64,000 bases of DNA from Syngnathus acus (lineage: Eukaryota > Chordata > Actinopteri > Syngnathiformes > Syngnathidae). The notes below the pieces were generated by a model that was given only the letters and a program-made list of their open reading frames with translations, was not told the DNA's origin and made no database searches. Both the position numbers and the translations under genes were made by a program. This document shows, in pieces, positions 15,215-27,539 of the stretch (within the stretch, counting starts at the first letter, position 1; every line of letters begins with the position of its first letter). The DNA lies in the NCBI RefSeq assembly GCF_901709675.1, contig NC_051099.1, forward strand, positions 1,798,001-1,862,000. The letters are read 5' to 3'.

Positions 15215-17887
15215 ATGGCAGAGCCGAGCCCCCGATATCAGCAGGTATTGTATGTAGCTCCCCCTACGTACCACGATTAGCCTACACGCTAAGCGCTTCT
15301 TAGTATCAAAGCCACACATTAGGCGCTGCAGTTCAGTTCGTTAAAATTGTCTACTAATTCTAAACCCTTCTTGTACATAACTGTCAGTAATTGAAACCGT
15401 TTTAAGCGGTTTCACTCGTTGCCGTTGTAGCTTTCGGTTAATCAGGAAGTTCATTTTCCATCTCATCCATCCGTGTTTGGTGTGCGATTAATCATGTCTG
15501 CCCTTCATGTTTCTCCAGCTGCCCAACGTGGACGAAGCTGAAGGTAACCAGCAGGTAGCTGGAGACGCGCCCCCTCCTTATTGCAGCGTCACAGAGGACA
15601 ATGCTGGTAAGCAACAGAGAGCCGAGCCTATGATTGATCCACGACACGGCAGCTATTTTCTATTCTGTTCTGTTGACTTCCAGCAGTGATTGCCATCCGC
15701 TACAGCGCAACGGGAAGCCGTTTCATTTCACTTAATTCTTTGTTTTCTACAAATCATAGATAGTTGCTCAGCCAGTGACTGGTAGAATTATTATGCCCTT
15801 CCACAAGACGGAAGAAGGTACAATTAACCAGATCGTCCACCTGTAATTGTTGACAGTAAGCCAATGATTAGAATTACATATAACAGTTTTAGTTAAGACA
15901 TTGAACCCCTTCATGGTCATGGTTGAGCATTTGTGGACGTTTCTGTTTTTGTCTTCAGGCCAATTAATCTTGCTTTGGCGCCATCTGGTGACATGTTGGT
16001 GACATGGAAGACGTGTCAGAAAAGATAACCAAAAGCTATATTTAAAATTTAAAACTAAGAGTTTACCCTTCAATGTGAGCTATAATAAATAAATAATAAT
16101 AATAAATAAATAATAATAATAAATATAGTGTGAAACTTGCGCTAGAACGCTTTGTGAACTGAAGAGCTTTTCTGACAAAAGTAGTGCTTTGCTACCATTG
16201 TTTGGTGGTGTGAGTTGAAAGTGACTAACAATTGTGATTGATATCATTTTTCCTTTTTAATATGCCAACCCAAAATATGTTTCAGCTTATTTTGACTACA
16301 AGGAGGATGTGAGTTTCCCCAAGCCGCCGTCCTACAACGTGGCGACCACACTACCTTCCTACAACGAGGCAGAGAGGACCAAAGCGGAGACCCCGGCTCC
16401 CTTGATAATCGCAAGGGTGAGTTTCACACTGTTTACAATTTATTTTATGCCACCTCGGAGCACTTCCTGTATTCAAAACGTGAAACACCTTTTTGTCAAA
16501 ATGGACTCCCAGCACATTCAAAGTGAAGGAGGGAATCCATGCGGTCTCTATGTTGAATTTGGGTCTGAGTGGGTGGTCGCCGTGTTTCTTGTGTTTCCCT
16601 GCCCGTTCGGCCGCAGCCTCACCACAGAGAACGTCTGGAGACTTTTGATGGTGTCCTACACAGTTCACTGGAGGTAACACAGGCGTGAATGTACTTTTTT
16701 TTTTTCTGTGTCCGGATGCACCGTTCCGCCCCCTTGATGTCTTTTTGTTTGTTCCCAGTGCTCAACGTTTGGACTTGTGATGACATGCTTGAATGTTTTG
16801 TATTTATAGTGCAGTGCTTGCTTGGTTAAAAGTCAAACACACAAAGCGAAATTTTGATTGTGATTTTTTTTGGGGGGACTGTTGGAATAGTTTGCCTTGG
16901 TGCAAAATAAGACTGTTAGTCATGCCCTTGGATAAATCTGTTTCTAACATTGGAGAAATAAGTTGATTTATACAAGGGGGCAATCATGTTAAAACAAATG
17001 TCACTCTTGTCCTGCAGGATGAAGACTTTGTTATCAGAGATGACTTTGCAGATGGCGAACAGTTGAGGATAGGAAGCAATGGCATCTTCATGCTCACCTT
17101 CTTCCGTAAGGAAAAAATAAATCACGTATATTCTATAAATATAAATGGGAAATCATTGTTATTTAGAATTACCGCAATTTGATTCTTTAGAAATTATTTT
17201 TTCCCCTTTTTGCCAACTTCATCTCTTGTTTTTTTCTTGTATTCCTACATCAATAATGGAACTCTTGTCTTCTAAAATTATGAGTTCTTATTGCTTCCAT
17301 TTTTTTCTTCTTTTTGTTACGCCAGTGGCATTCCTGTTCAACTGGATTGGATATTTGATATCCGTCTGTTTGACCACATCGGTGGCCGGGCGCTGCGGGG
17401 CCGTCGCCGGCTTTGGCCTCTCCCTTTTCAAATGGCTCCTCATTGTCAGGGTATGCGTGCTTAGAAACTACCCGCCCCTAATCATTTGAAAAATACCGGA
17501 TGCATGTCTTTGTTCTAATCGTCCATCTTTGTGTTTGCAGTTCTGTTCGTATTTTCCTGATTACTTTGAGGGACAATACTGGGTTTGGTGGGTGTCCCTG
17601 GTGGCTGGTAAGTAGCCATGTACTAATGTTGTCTTTGTCTGTGCATACTGTAACGGAAAGTTGGATCAGTACTCAGTCTTAAGTCCAAAACAAACTATTT
17701 GGACTTAATGACCACTGTTCAAAATAAGTGCTGGAAAGAAAAGAAAATAGTTTTGCCACAAACACTTGTTTTCCCCCTTTCAGGCTTCTTGATGTTCCTC
17801 CGAGGCTTCGTCACCTACGCACAGATCCGCAAGATGGGCGACACCTTCACCACACTGCCCAGCACCCGAGTCGTCTTCATCTACTGA
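15215..17887 (+). CDS. ndfip1: Nedd4 family-interacting protein 1
   Basis: Golgi/endosome membrane adaptor that recruits and activates Nedd4-family HECT ubiquitin ligases through PY motifs. Coding exons: 15215-15244, 15519-15606, 16286-16416, 17018-17105, 17326-17450, 17541-17607, 17784-17887; 210 residues (human 221). Three ligase-binding motifs are visible: PPPY at 28-31, PPSY at 53-56 and LPSY at 62-65. Three hydrophobic helices follow, around FFLAFLFNWIGYLISVCL, AVAGFGLSLFKWLLIV and WVWWVSLVAGFLMFL. The C-terminus ends STRVVFIY. Splicing within the first helix (exon 4/5, phase 1) restores a continuous membrane segment, which supports the model. The shorter N-terminus than in mammals is the only clear difference. 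NDFIP2 usually has a longer N-terminal region, so ndfip1 is preferred, also from synteny with spry4. Confidence 0.96.
15977..15990 (-). promoter_or_regulatory. CTCF-like site in ndfip1 intron 2
   Basis: The minus strand reads CACCAGATGGCGCC, close to the CTCF core CCASYAGRKGGCRS. Motif evidence only. Confidence 0.4.
16082..16126 (+). repeat. TAA/TAAA microsatellite in ndfip1 intron 2
   Basis: Interleaved AAT and AAAT units over 45 bases, a simple repeat. Confidence 0.9.
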
Positions 17888-18003
17888 GCTCAGTGACATC
17901 ATAATGCCATTGTTTGAAGAAAAAAACAATTTCTTTCCATTCCTCTGCTTGATATAAAAAAGGTCAAACAAAATCGTTTTTGTTCTCTTGCAAATTCAAT
18001 TAA

Positions 18004-18009
18004 AATAAA
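18004..18009 (+). terminator. Polyadenylation signal of ndfip1
   Basis: AATAAA about 117 bases after the ndfip1 stop and the first canonical signal there. Confidence 0.65.
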
Positions 18010-18100
18010 TGACCCTCACTCGTTTGGTGTTGTAACAGTGCTAATTGCGATTCTCAAGTGTATGCCTTATTTACTTGCGTGGCCGAAATGCACTGTTTAG

Positions 18101-18114
18101 CCACCAGGGAGCAG
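18101..18114 (+). promoter_or_regulatory. CTCF-like site downstream of ndfip1
   Basis: CCACCAGGGAGCAG fits the CTCF core closely. It lies about 90 bases past the ndfip1 polyadenylation signal, at the border between the gene-dense block and the spry4 desert. Binding is inferred. Confidence 0.45.
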
Positions 18115-19290
18115 TCTTGCCTGTATCATTTCAGGACTTCACATTTGTACATAGAAAGATGCTTGTGAGGGATGTTGGGCTCACAGGGCAAGGCAAATAT
18201 CCTATATTAAACTTTTTATTTATCATTTTTTTGTAAGTCAATATGTTTGATTATGCAGGCTGTATAAGGAATAATAATAATTCGTTGGGGTTTTTTTAAT
18301 GTGGAAAAAAAAAAAAGGGCCAAACACCCTGGTGTTAATGTTTATCGTCAGGAAATTTGCAAAATGTTCATGAAAACAAGCCTAACAATGTATTTAGGTA
18401 TCTATTAAAGGTAGAAATGGAATTAATGGTCACTTGTATTTGTGTGTAGGGTCAACATTTTTTTTAAACCATACTAGTGTCCCTGATTTGGAAAATTAAA
18501 AGTCGGAAAATTACTCTTGTATATTGTTGTACAATCCAAATTCTGTAAATACGCAAATTGTAGATCATAATGGTTGCAAACGTTTTGAAATGATTTATCT
18601 GAATCTTACTGTTTTGTATTACAAAATTTGGAATTTGAGCAAGGGTGTATTACACAGACCACCTAAAAAAACACTTCCCCAGTCTACTGAGCATGAAATG
18701 CTGCAACGTTCGCCAGCTAATCTCAGTATATATTGTTAAATATTGTAACATTTCAAAATGGACATCATTTGGAATGTATTGTAGTGGAGGTTCCCCAAAA
18801 TGAGACGACGATGTGGGATGCATCTAAATCATACGTCCTCTTTACGTGCGTGCGTGCGTGCATCATTGATGTGTGAGTCATCCTGCCGCTCCTCCCTCCC
18901 TCCCTCATCCTTCCATCGTGTGTATGTTTAAAACCAGCGTGCACGTGTGTTACCTGCTTGTGTGTGTGTGAAAGCAGTGGTGAGTCATCCACCACGTTAG
19001 CAGGTGCGCCATGCACCTTCCCATGTGCTCCCATTTTTTTCCTCCTCCTCTTTCTGACTCACGACTGACTCCCCCACCATCATCAATGACATCACCAACA
19101 CCCCCCATCCTCATGCCCCCCCCACCTCTTACTTTGTTGTGGTGATTCATACTGTACGTTAAGCTATTTCTCTCCTTAATCTCAGGGTGAACTTGAATGT
19201 CGCACGGTTCATTCATCAAAACATCTCACCATAGTTTTGCTTAACCTCACGATAATACATTTTTATATTATTATGAATAAAAAGTGTATT

Positions 19291-19316
19291 GGACAAAACA
19301 TTAGGTACACTTGCAG
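19291..19316 (+). repeat. Copy of the ATTAGGTACAC motif family
   Basis: Reads GGACAAAACATTAGGTACAC, then TTGCAG; shares the GGACA...CATTAGGTACAC pattern with sites at 21802 and, inverted, 19929. The type matches short interspersed repeats common in fish genomes. Confidence 0.5.
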
Positions 19317-19928
19317 AATGTGATTCAATTCTGCAGAGTCCCAGATATAAGAGGGTGTGCATACTTGTGCAAACACATTATTTACGTTATTTAACTTCCT
19401 TTTATCCATTGATTTAGCTTGGTCCCATTTATTATATCATAAAATTTAGAATTTGAGAAGTGTGTAGTAGACATTAGATCCACTGTGTTTAGTTTTGGTT
19501 TGACTTCTTTGATTGCACTGTTGTCCCTAATAAGAAATAAATAACATTTTCAAAAATCAAAAGGTTATGACTCATACAGCCAGTGGGCTAAGTTAGCCTC
19601 TTGCCGTGCATATTTCCTAACACCATATCGAGTTCCTTGTCTGCTTTCGATTGGCAAGACACTGGCTCTGTTGCCACGGGAACCAAAACACTGTCAGTCG
19701 TCATGTGCCCCTGAGTGATGAAGTCATATTGTCCCATCAAGGGCATCTCAACTTTTCCTGTAGTGAACAGCTAACGGAATGTTTTTATTGAATATATTGC
19801 ACGTGATTGATAAGTATTGATTTGTTACTGCTTTTTCAAAACAGGATTTTGTTTCTCCGCATGGTATCGAGGGCTCACGGGCCACCTTTGACCCCGCGCA
19901 CCACAGCTTGTCTGCCCCTGTCTTCGCT

Positions 19929-19957
19929 GTGTACCCAATGAAATGTCCGGTGAGTGT
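19929..19957 (-). repeat. Inverted copy of the ATTAGGTACAC motif family
   Basis: The minus strand reads ACACTCACCGG, then ACATTTCATTGGGTACAC. The CACCGG lead-in before the shared core is typical of a widespread fish DNA-repeat end. Confidence 0.55.
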
Positions 19958-20411
19958 ATTATGTAACCAACTGCACCACTGTGAGCCTTGCCTGTATTTT
20001 CTTTTTGTCTCCTGGCATGCTGTAACCATGGCAACTATAAAACCTTAAACAGCATCCACGGTTAAAGCAAAGCCATGACACACATTTATCAATGAAAACT
20101 ACTCTACTCTTGCATACATTTTTTGTAATATTGGCCTTTTTTGGGGGGGCGAAAGGATGAATGAATGCACGGGAGGCGGCGGTGGCAGCGGAGACGTCAC
20201 ATGACGCTTCTGCAGTGCATCAAGGGAACTGGCCCGTCTGTGACTCATCCCGTCAGGATGGGGAGGGGAGGGGAGCGAGCATGATGGAGAGAAGAGGAAG
20301 AAGAAAAGGAGGAGGAGCTTTTCTTTTTTTCTCTCCCCCTCCTCATCAGTGATGTCATACAGGTGACCTGCTATTCATCACAGGAAGTCAGCTTTTCAAG
20401 GCACACAAGTT

Positions 20412-20625
20412 CCTTCCATCCATTTTCGATGGTGCTTGTTTTCATTAGGGGCTGGAATGGTCATCAGTCAGTCAGAAGGCACATATAGAAAAACAACCAC
20501 TGACCCTCACATTCATACCTTTGGACAATTTAGAAACTTGGATGGATGGCTAACTTGTGTGCAAACTCAACACAAAGGTGGGATTCCAACCCAGATCCCC
20601 TGAATGCGAAGCACAGGGATGATAG
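20412..20625 (+). repeat. Decayed teleost interspersed repeat
   Basis: Starts CCTTCCATCCATTTTCGATGG and carries landmarks in order: gggctggaatgg, ggcacatatagaaaaacaac, cactgaccctcacattcata, then ggacaatttaga, gcaaactcaacacaaagg and ccaacccagatcccctgaa. This order is that of a very common teleost interspersed repeat, recognised from memory; its formal family name needs a repeat-library search. It has several internal deletions relative to the usual form. Confidence 0.75.
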
Positions 20626-21801
20626 TTTTGCTTTTCTGTTTGTTTGCATTTACTAGAGGTTTATCCCCATTTTCCCAAGAATTTGCAATCCCATTGATCA
20701 GTTCCACTTACTACTATCACAACTCGTGTAGTACTTTTGACACTCTTGACAGTTAAGAAGCTTTCATCCGGTTTTACGTTGCGAACAAATTATTTCCATT
20801 TCCATTCCAGGAAAAAAAAACAATTCCACTTCAGTTGCATACGTTGGGCATATGTTGCATGCATGAATATGTGTGTGCACGCTCATTGCCAATCATCAGA
20901 CCCCGGTTGTCTCTCCCTCCACCTTGTATGAGTCAGAGCTGCAGTACAGTGAGGGAGGGGCTGAGGTTGTGTATCCTACTTGGTGACACACACACACACG
21001 CACTTGTCAATGATGAAACACATCCGTCCGAAAGAAACACTTTGCACACAAAAAAAAAGAGCTTAGTGGGCACCTAAATGCAAAATGAAGGAAAACAATG
21101 AAATCTTGTGCAAACATGTAAATGTATGAAAACAATCATTTCTTCATGTGTCATATATGACTTCAACACTAATGTACGCACACACACAGGGCATAGCGTC
21201 ACATCCGGCCCCCCTACAACCGTGGCTTATAATTAGCTGCCTGGGAAGCAGTCAGTCTAAAGATGAGCTAACCAGAGAGAGGAAGACAGGGATGAAGATG
21301 CAGCAGCTCGGGAAGGAAGTGGGAACAAAAACACATACACACATTTGATTCAGTGTGTCAGTGGTCTACAGTGTGGGTGGCCCTGGCAGCGACTGAACGC
21401 CACACCAGACCACCAAATTAGGAAGAAGTATTCCATCATGCATACATGTTCTAAACACCAGCGTCTTTCTTTTTTTTTTTTTTTTTTCTGAATGGCCAAC
21501 ATGTTTTTTTTTTGTGAATGGAGCTGTAGTTGAATGGGCGTCGGTGTGTAGAAGCAAAACAGTAGGCGTGAGACTGCGCTGAGAATGAATGAGTCAGGAC
21601 GGACGTAACGTGGCTCGATGGGAGGGGGGATGAGGTGGGGGGGTATTGGTGGTGATGGTGGGGGGGTGTCGAAGGAGGGGCTTGCGTATGACTCATTCTT
21701 GCTCTTCTCTCTTCATTGTCACTCCTGACGTTGCTGCAGTGGATCACTTGAGGCCCTGACGCCACTGTGGTGGCGGTCTCCTTTATAGCATCCTCCTTCT
21801 T

Positions 21802-21822
21802 GGACATTTCATTAGGTACACC
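21802..21822 (+). repeat. Copy of the ATTAGGTACACC motif family
   Basis: Reads GGACATTTCATTAGGTACAC followed by C, the best copy in the window. It lies 41 bases from an inverted copy of the CAAAAGTAGTGCTT family (21864-21887). Confidence 0.55.
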
Positions 21823-23927
21823 TAAGGTTGGCTACCCCAAGACATATCACACAGTATTTCCTCAAAGCACTACTTTTGTCTAAATGAAACCCCTCAGATC
21901 ACTTCAACATAAAGCACCTATAGTCTTTTGCTTTGGTGAGTTTTTGATAGAGTGGAGGATACATTTACAAAATAGGTGAACTGCAAATATGCAAAAATTC
22001 TGTGATCCTCTCTTTAAGCCGAAACATGTAGACGGAGCATTTTTCTTGCTTTTAAAAACACAAAGCTCCCAAACGTGCTGGACAGCGCCCATCCTTAATT
22101 GAATACGAAGAACCCCCCAATAAATCACTAAGAATTAAGTATGCATGTAAATGAGTGTTATTTGAAAAGGTCATAAGTGTATAAACGGAAAGAAAACAAC
22201 CATTTGGAGACGGATTTTTTTTTTTTTTCCCCATCGGCGGTTCTACTGTAGCCGGCCGGCAGTGCCGGGAAGGGGAAAGTACTCGCCAGAGAACGGCGAG
22301 ATCCGCTCAAGTGAGAGGGACATGCATTTTAGATGACGGAAATGGCTGCTGGAAACTGGCTGATGGTGGCGGTGATGGGGTTTGCTTGCTCATGCGTGAG
22401 AGCGCCGTTCATTATTATTCCATGCCTTCCTGGCCTGACTAATGGCTGCGCTGGGGCCCTCGCGTGCGCTTTCACGCTGGGCTGGAAGAGGCACGGGAAG
22501 GAGGGGAAAGGCCTTGGAGAAGTGGTCAGCGCTCACTGACGATCAATGGCGCTTCGCCTATTGTTACTGTACGGATCTGACACTTTTCAAAGGCGTTTCG
22601 CTGGAACCGTGGAGAACATTCAACTTAGCAGGACAATAGCAGGACAAAAAAGAAGTGTCATACTTACTAAACGGAACTGAAACGGAAAATAAATGAACTG
22701 AAAACTAAAAGGCTTCTTTATTATTAGTTCTGAAGAACGTTTATTGTGACGGAGACATATTGGTTTGGTTGTTATCATGAGTCACGTGGTTCATAATCAG
22801 TGCTCCAATTTATTATTCCTGTGAACATTTTTGGACCTAAAATGCTCACTGGGCTCAAAGCGCACATTCAACTTTTTTTTCCCCCTGAATTATATTAAAA
22901 CTATTTAGATTGCAATTTCCTTTTCTAACAGCCATCAAGAGATCCAAGTAGTGAAGTCTTAGTTTCCAATTCCACAAGTGCCATATGTCCAAAAGCAAAA
23001 CAGCTCACATGTGTTAGATGCATTACCAGATTTGTTATGGTTTGAAATATATTTATCTCTCCAGGGGTGGGGGCTCTTTTAGGGATATTACTTTAAATAC
23101 AATCAAGATGTATTTAAAAAGACATTCAGGATCTAGTTGTAAAAGAATAAGGTCATGTTCAATATGTGGAATTGGCTCCAATTAGTCAAACATTGGTACG
23201 ATCCAAGGTTGAGATTGGATGATAACATTAGCAGTGAATAAAGAAGCCTTGAGGTTGTTGATTGAAAACATGCTGGGGTCAGTTGCCTTTGTCTAATGTT
23301 CCTCCAAAGGCTATGCTGCATTTATGAAAACATTTCATAACATGACATCCACACACAAACTGACATAACAATGATGTACATTTCATTTGTTTTGACCATT
23401 CCGTGGTAAGCCGTGCTAACCTTGAAGCATTCCAAACAGCCACTATGTTTTGCAGTCTAATTATACAGCTGTATTATATCAGCAAGTGTGTGTGCAGATA
23501 GTAAGCAACAAACAACTTTTAATTGCTGTAGGCCAACACGCTGGCAGATGTGACAGGAACAGCGAGTCATTGTGAAGCGCTGACCAGAGGAAGCGTAGAC
23601 GAGAGGTAATGAAGGTGTAATTTGCTAACCATCTGTGAGGTGCCTCGCTACCCCCGGGGGCTTCCTCCTCTCCGGAACTCCTCCTCCTCCTCCTCCGCAG
23701 GGGCACAGGTGTTGGCAAGAGGATGAGGAGGAGGCAAGGGAAATAAAAATGGCGCGGGAAGGACAGAATAATGTTGCATTCAAATTCATCTTCAATCAAA
23801 GGTAAGCTTAGAAAAGTTCAACCAATCATGCAATGAAAAAGAGGAACTTTATTGAGGGTAAAATTATATGCACATCACAATCTTACACCATTTTGGCCAG
23901 GCTAATTTTTCAAAATACTATTAACCT

Positions 23928-23976
23928 GTAGTGCCACAGGGTTTCATACTTAGCCCACTTTAGTTTTGTTAATACC
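23928..23976 (+). mobile_element. LINE reverse-transcriptase relic 1
   Basis: From 23931 the frame reads VPQGFILSPL, stop, FC, which aligns with the LINE reverse-transcriptase motif VPQGSILGPLLF. In-frame stops and the absence of other domains show a dead fragment of L2/CR1-like type. Confidence 0.5.
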
Positions 23977-24009
23977 AGGAATAAATTTGGTGACTTTTTT
24001 AATCCAACG

Positions 24010-24060
24010 TGGGGGTCATCAGGGTTCTACCTCTAGCCCAGTCTGTTTTTTATTGTCCAT
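24010..24060 (+). mobile_element. LINE reverse-transcriptase relic 2
   Basis: The bases gggtcatcagggttctacct and following gcccagtctgtttttta match the same QGS...P..F region as the relic about 80 bases to its left, with a small deletion. Two copies of one motif so close together suggest nested or duplicated insertions. Confidence 0.4.
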
Positions 24061-25655
24061 GCCTCATTGAGAATTTTTCTTCTGTCATTTTATTTTTTAA
24101 TATCATCAACTTTGATCATAATTGAAGCCGTTTTGTCCTTTTTGCATTCTTTTTGCGTTGTTATAATATACCTCCATGCCACTAGAGGGTCTCCCATGCT
24201 TTGTCATGCTTTTTACTGGGAAGTGTATAAAACCTCGCAGTGGACTTGAAGGCGGGTTGACAGCTTGACAGGACGCCAACACTTTTGGATTGTGTCACAT
24301 GCATTCAAAGTAGCAGTGTTTTCGGTAAGAAATAGGATTTATTTTATTCTAGGATTTATTTGCCGTGTTGTTTGCTAGGAAAATAAACCTGCACGTCTTT
24401 TCTTTACCTTCACCAACTTTGCATACTTCCAGTGCAAAGGCACACGTCATATTGATCAGCCCCCAGGAATTTAGGCAATTCAGACAGTTGTGCATCTGCT
24501 TTGTCACACTGCGTCAATCCTAGTCATCTTAAATTTTATCTAGCATTTTTGTATTTTACAAGTCATAACCACAACAAGTATATCCAACAATATTGTCTTT
24601 AAATACTGCACAAGACTTTTTCACTTGTTTAGTTGCTTTTGTAAGATACTGGTGCAAAAAAGGTGAAACATTGAAACTAAAATCCTAAATTAATAATTCA
24701 TACCACAGGAGAATGGACAGGTTGGATAACTCCTTCATAAATTAATGTAATTTCTGTCAGAGGCAACTGAGGCCATTGTAGCCTATGCATATACGCAACA
24801 TGCATTGGGCTACTGTTCAATCATTGTCCACAGTATTGCCAGACTTTATGTTGCAGCTTGAATTTTTTTGCAAAGCGTGGTGTTTAGCTATGCTTGGACA
24901 AACTGACACATCGGATCAAAACAAATCCAACATAATCAGATTTGTCCACACAAATGCCCCCCGTGTGTCACCTCCTCCGGGCCTGCCCTGTGACCCTCGT
25001 GTCACCCTGTAAACTCCCCACTTCCCCTTGAACATGCAAGGCCAGTGGAAGTGACTTACCCCCACCCCTTCTGCCTCCCTCCCTCCACCGCCTCTTCCTC
25101 CTTTTGCTTTGAAGCACTCCAGTCAGCCATGTTGTGCCGACTGCCTCTCTCCGAGGGGCATAGAATGGCTTTAAGACTGCCGGGCTTCCTTGGTAATGAC
25201 CTGTTCCTTTTTCTCTTGTCCTCTGCCGGCTGCTCAAAAAGTGTGGGTGGCGGCTCGTTGGGTTATTATGAATGACTATGTGCATAAGTGAATGTGGACA
25301 GCAGCAAGACTAGTCAGCAGTGTTGTATGTATCATCAATTAGTCTACAGTCAATAAATAGATGGATATGTTTTTAGGCTACATTCAATGGTGGTTATCCA
25401 TATGGTAGGATTTCTTGCTTGGCCTTTTGACTGACTGATTAAATTGTGGCCCCTTAAGTAGCTGACTTGTTGGCCGTGGAACGCAGCAGGTGGTTCACAA
25501 TCTGAATGGGCTTTTGCTGGTGAGTGCAGGTTTTTTCCCATGCTTGAAGCTAGCTTGGGATCCCCACCACCACCTTCCTGTACAGTTCTTCAGATTTAGC
25601 TTATTTCACATTCCTGGTTCGACCCGTTTGTGAATGGAGATTGCAGAGATCCGAA

Positions 25656-25691
25656 TGTGGCGTCCCACAGGGTTCTGTCTTTAGCCTCATT
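25656..25691 (+). mobile_element. LINE reverse-transcriptase relic 3
   Basis: The frame from 25656 reads CGVPQGSVFSLI, a clear match to the LINE reverse-transcriptase motif CGVPQGSVLGPLLF. The flanks hold stops, so this is a short dead fragment. Confidence 0.55.
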
Positions 25692-25926
25692 CAGATTTGA
25701 TTTTAGGTTACAGTCATTTGAAGTCTCTCCTGTATGAGCTTAATGAGCGGGTAGCAAGTGTTGCCCAATTCATATATGTGTCTCTGCAGCACTCATGTAG
25801 ATCCACGGGATCATTAGGTAAACAAAAGGGCAGCGGAAGCGAGGGAACACGCTATCAGCAGGTTATCTGCTGGGCTGTTGACTCTTGTCTCTTATCGCTT
25901 ACATGAACTCCACTCTGATGTGCAGC

Positions 25927-25946
25927 GTGTGTGTGTGTGTGTGTGT
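25927..25946 (+). repeat. GT microsatellite
   Basis: About ten uninterrupted GT units. Confidence 0.9.
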
Positions 25947-26865
25947 TGCATAGTTTACTCAGAATTCTTTCTCGCATAAATACCGTGGGAGTGTATGCTC
26001 TTTCAACAGTGTCTCTGCATTTTTCAAATGTAACTGTATATATTTGCGTCTGGGTGTGTCTGTGAGCGCTGCAGAGGCCGAGCATCTGCTGGGAATGATA
26101 AACCGCCGCGGGAGTGTTAAGCCACATTTTTCTCCTAGTTTGTGTCACACATCCAACATTTTTTTTTCCCCATTTATTGTTTTATTCTAGGTACCCGCAA
26201 CTATTACATAATCTCATCAAATGTGCAAAAGGGTTTTATGTTGCTACCAGAAGTATAACAATTTTGGTAAATAAAGGTGGAAATCTTCCTTCTTTGTTTT
26301 CATGATTTTTTTTTGTTCTTTTCAGTGATAATGGTGCCCGGATCGCTTGTTTGCATTGCGACACGTCCGGAACCGGGGAGTTCATTCAAGGGTATATTCC
26401 GTCCAATTTCTGTCATAGGAGCTGTGTCAACAGGATAGTTGTTAATCAGTGAGCCCCACTGGAGGCCAACCAAGGTAAGATAAGTTCATCTATTATGGGC
26501 TCCAATAATGTAGAAAGTTCATCCTTTGACATAAGCAGCAGTTCCAAAGACTTGCTTGTATTATTTTTCACCTTCATTTCCACTGACCCCTGGTTCAATC
26601 CTGAACTCTTTTCTCTTCCTGCGTCCATCCTCCACGCTAAATGAGAACCAGACGTTCAGCAGAGCTAATCAAGATGTCCCGAGCTTGAATGAGCCTTATT
26701 ATGGGATGGGTAAACAGAGAGTTCCGATGTTGCCGGAGGCAATGAAATCCCAAGACAGACCGTGGTTGATTGAGGGAAAAGATTAACGACGTTTAACAGA
26801 TACCGAAGGAAGAGTGAGACTACTTTTGGGTTGGAAAATGTTTAAAAACGATTCGAATAATTTGG

Positions 26866-27539
26866 CTGGGTAATTCTCAAAGTGTGGCACAGGTACCACG
26901 AACAGTCTCCCTCTAGTGGTATGCGAAATAATTCCAATAAAAAGTCATTTGAAGTAGTTTTCATCATTTAATAGCACTAAGGAGAAGTGAGCTGAAGTTA
27001 CTATGACAGCACTGACTCAGATGTTGTGGCTTCTGCTGACACAAATTGCCACTTGCAAATTTACATACATGTTCAAACAATGTCCTCACAAACTTTCTGT
27101 ATGATGCTGTTTCATGCACACGCTTGTTCTCTTTTGCTTTTGTTTTCCTTCTGCACTTCTGGTTTTCATTTGGCGGACAACAGTAACGGGGAGGAAGGAG
27201 GCGGGATGCGGAGTGCGTAGCGCGCTCAGTATTTATAGGCCGGCGTTCTGACCAAAATGATCCGTGTCCCGCAGAATAACTTCCTCTGGCCTCACCGCTA
27301 AATAACAGGAAGTCTTCAATTGTGCACATTTATTAATCCTAACACATGGCCAGGCTCCGACGCTTGTCAAAATGAGCTCTTGTGTCTACATTTACTCGGA
27401 ACTTCAAGTCCAACAAAGTGCAGTTACATATGTACTTTTGTAATTGGGATTGTGCTTCTAACCTAGTTCTGCTGATTACTTTGCAGACCCAAAGCTTTGG
27501 CTGCAGGAGGTCCGGGGACCACAGTTTGAGAAACACTGG
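26866..27539. mobile_element. hAT-like non-autonomous element (candidate)
   Basis: The left end reads TTCTCAAAGTGTGG (26874-26887), followed by a CTCTAGTGGTATGCG segment. The right end, inverted, reads CAGTGTTTCTCAAACTGTGG (27538-27519). These resemble hAT/Charlie-type terminal repeats with the customary sub-terminal CTAGTGGTACGCG box. I see no matching 8-base target duplication, and no transposase fragment was recognised inside. The two ends may alternatively come from separate insertions. Confidence 0.45.

Larger units (their letters stand above)
18030..23900. other. Gene desert, left part
   Basis: I find no splice-bounded conserved frame here. The open frames present are short, low-complexity or lack codon structure. 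The interval holds a CTCF-like site (18101-18114), A/T homopolymer runs, CT- and CA-rich stretches around 18845-19130, a teleost interspersed repeat (20412-20625), three copies of a GGACATTTCATTAGGTACACC-like motif and G-rich runs near 21615-21670. The segment 22240-22640 is of balanced composition with no repeat character and could be a conserved non-coding element, which needs alignment to decide. Confidence 0.6.
24061..26865. other. Gene desert, central part
   Basis: No gene was supportable. AT-rich sequence alternates with CT-rich stretches (24960-25110). It contains the third LINE relic and a GT repeat near 25927-25946. Confidence 0.55.

Noticed and set aside
25613-25640. A GGTTCGA-like stretch as a possible tRNA T-arm
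   Set aside because: No A-box, acceptor stem or anticodon arm could be placed around it.
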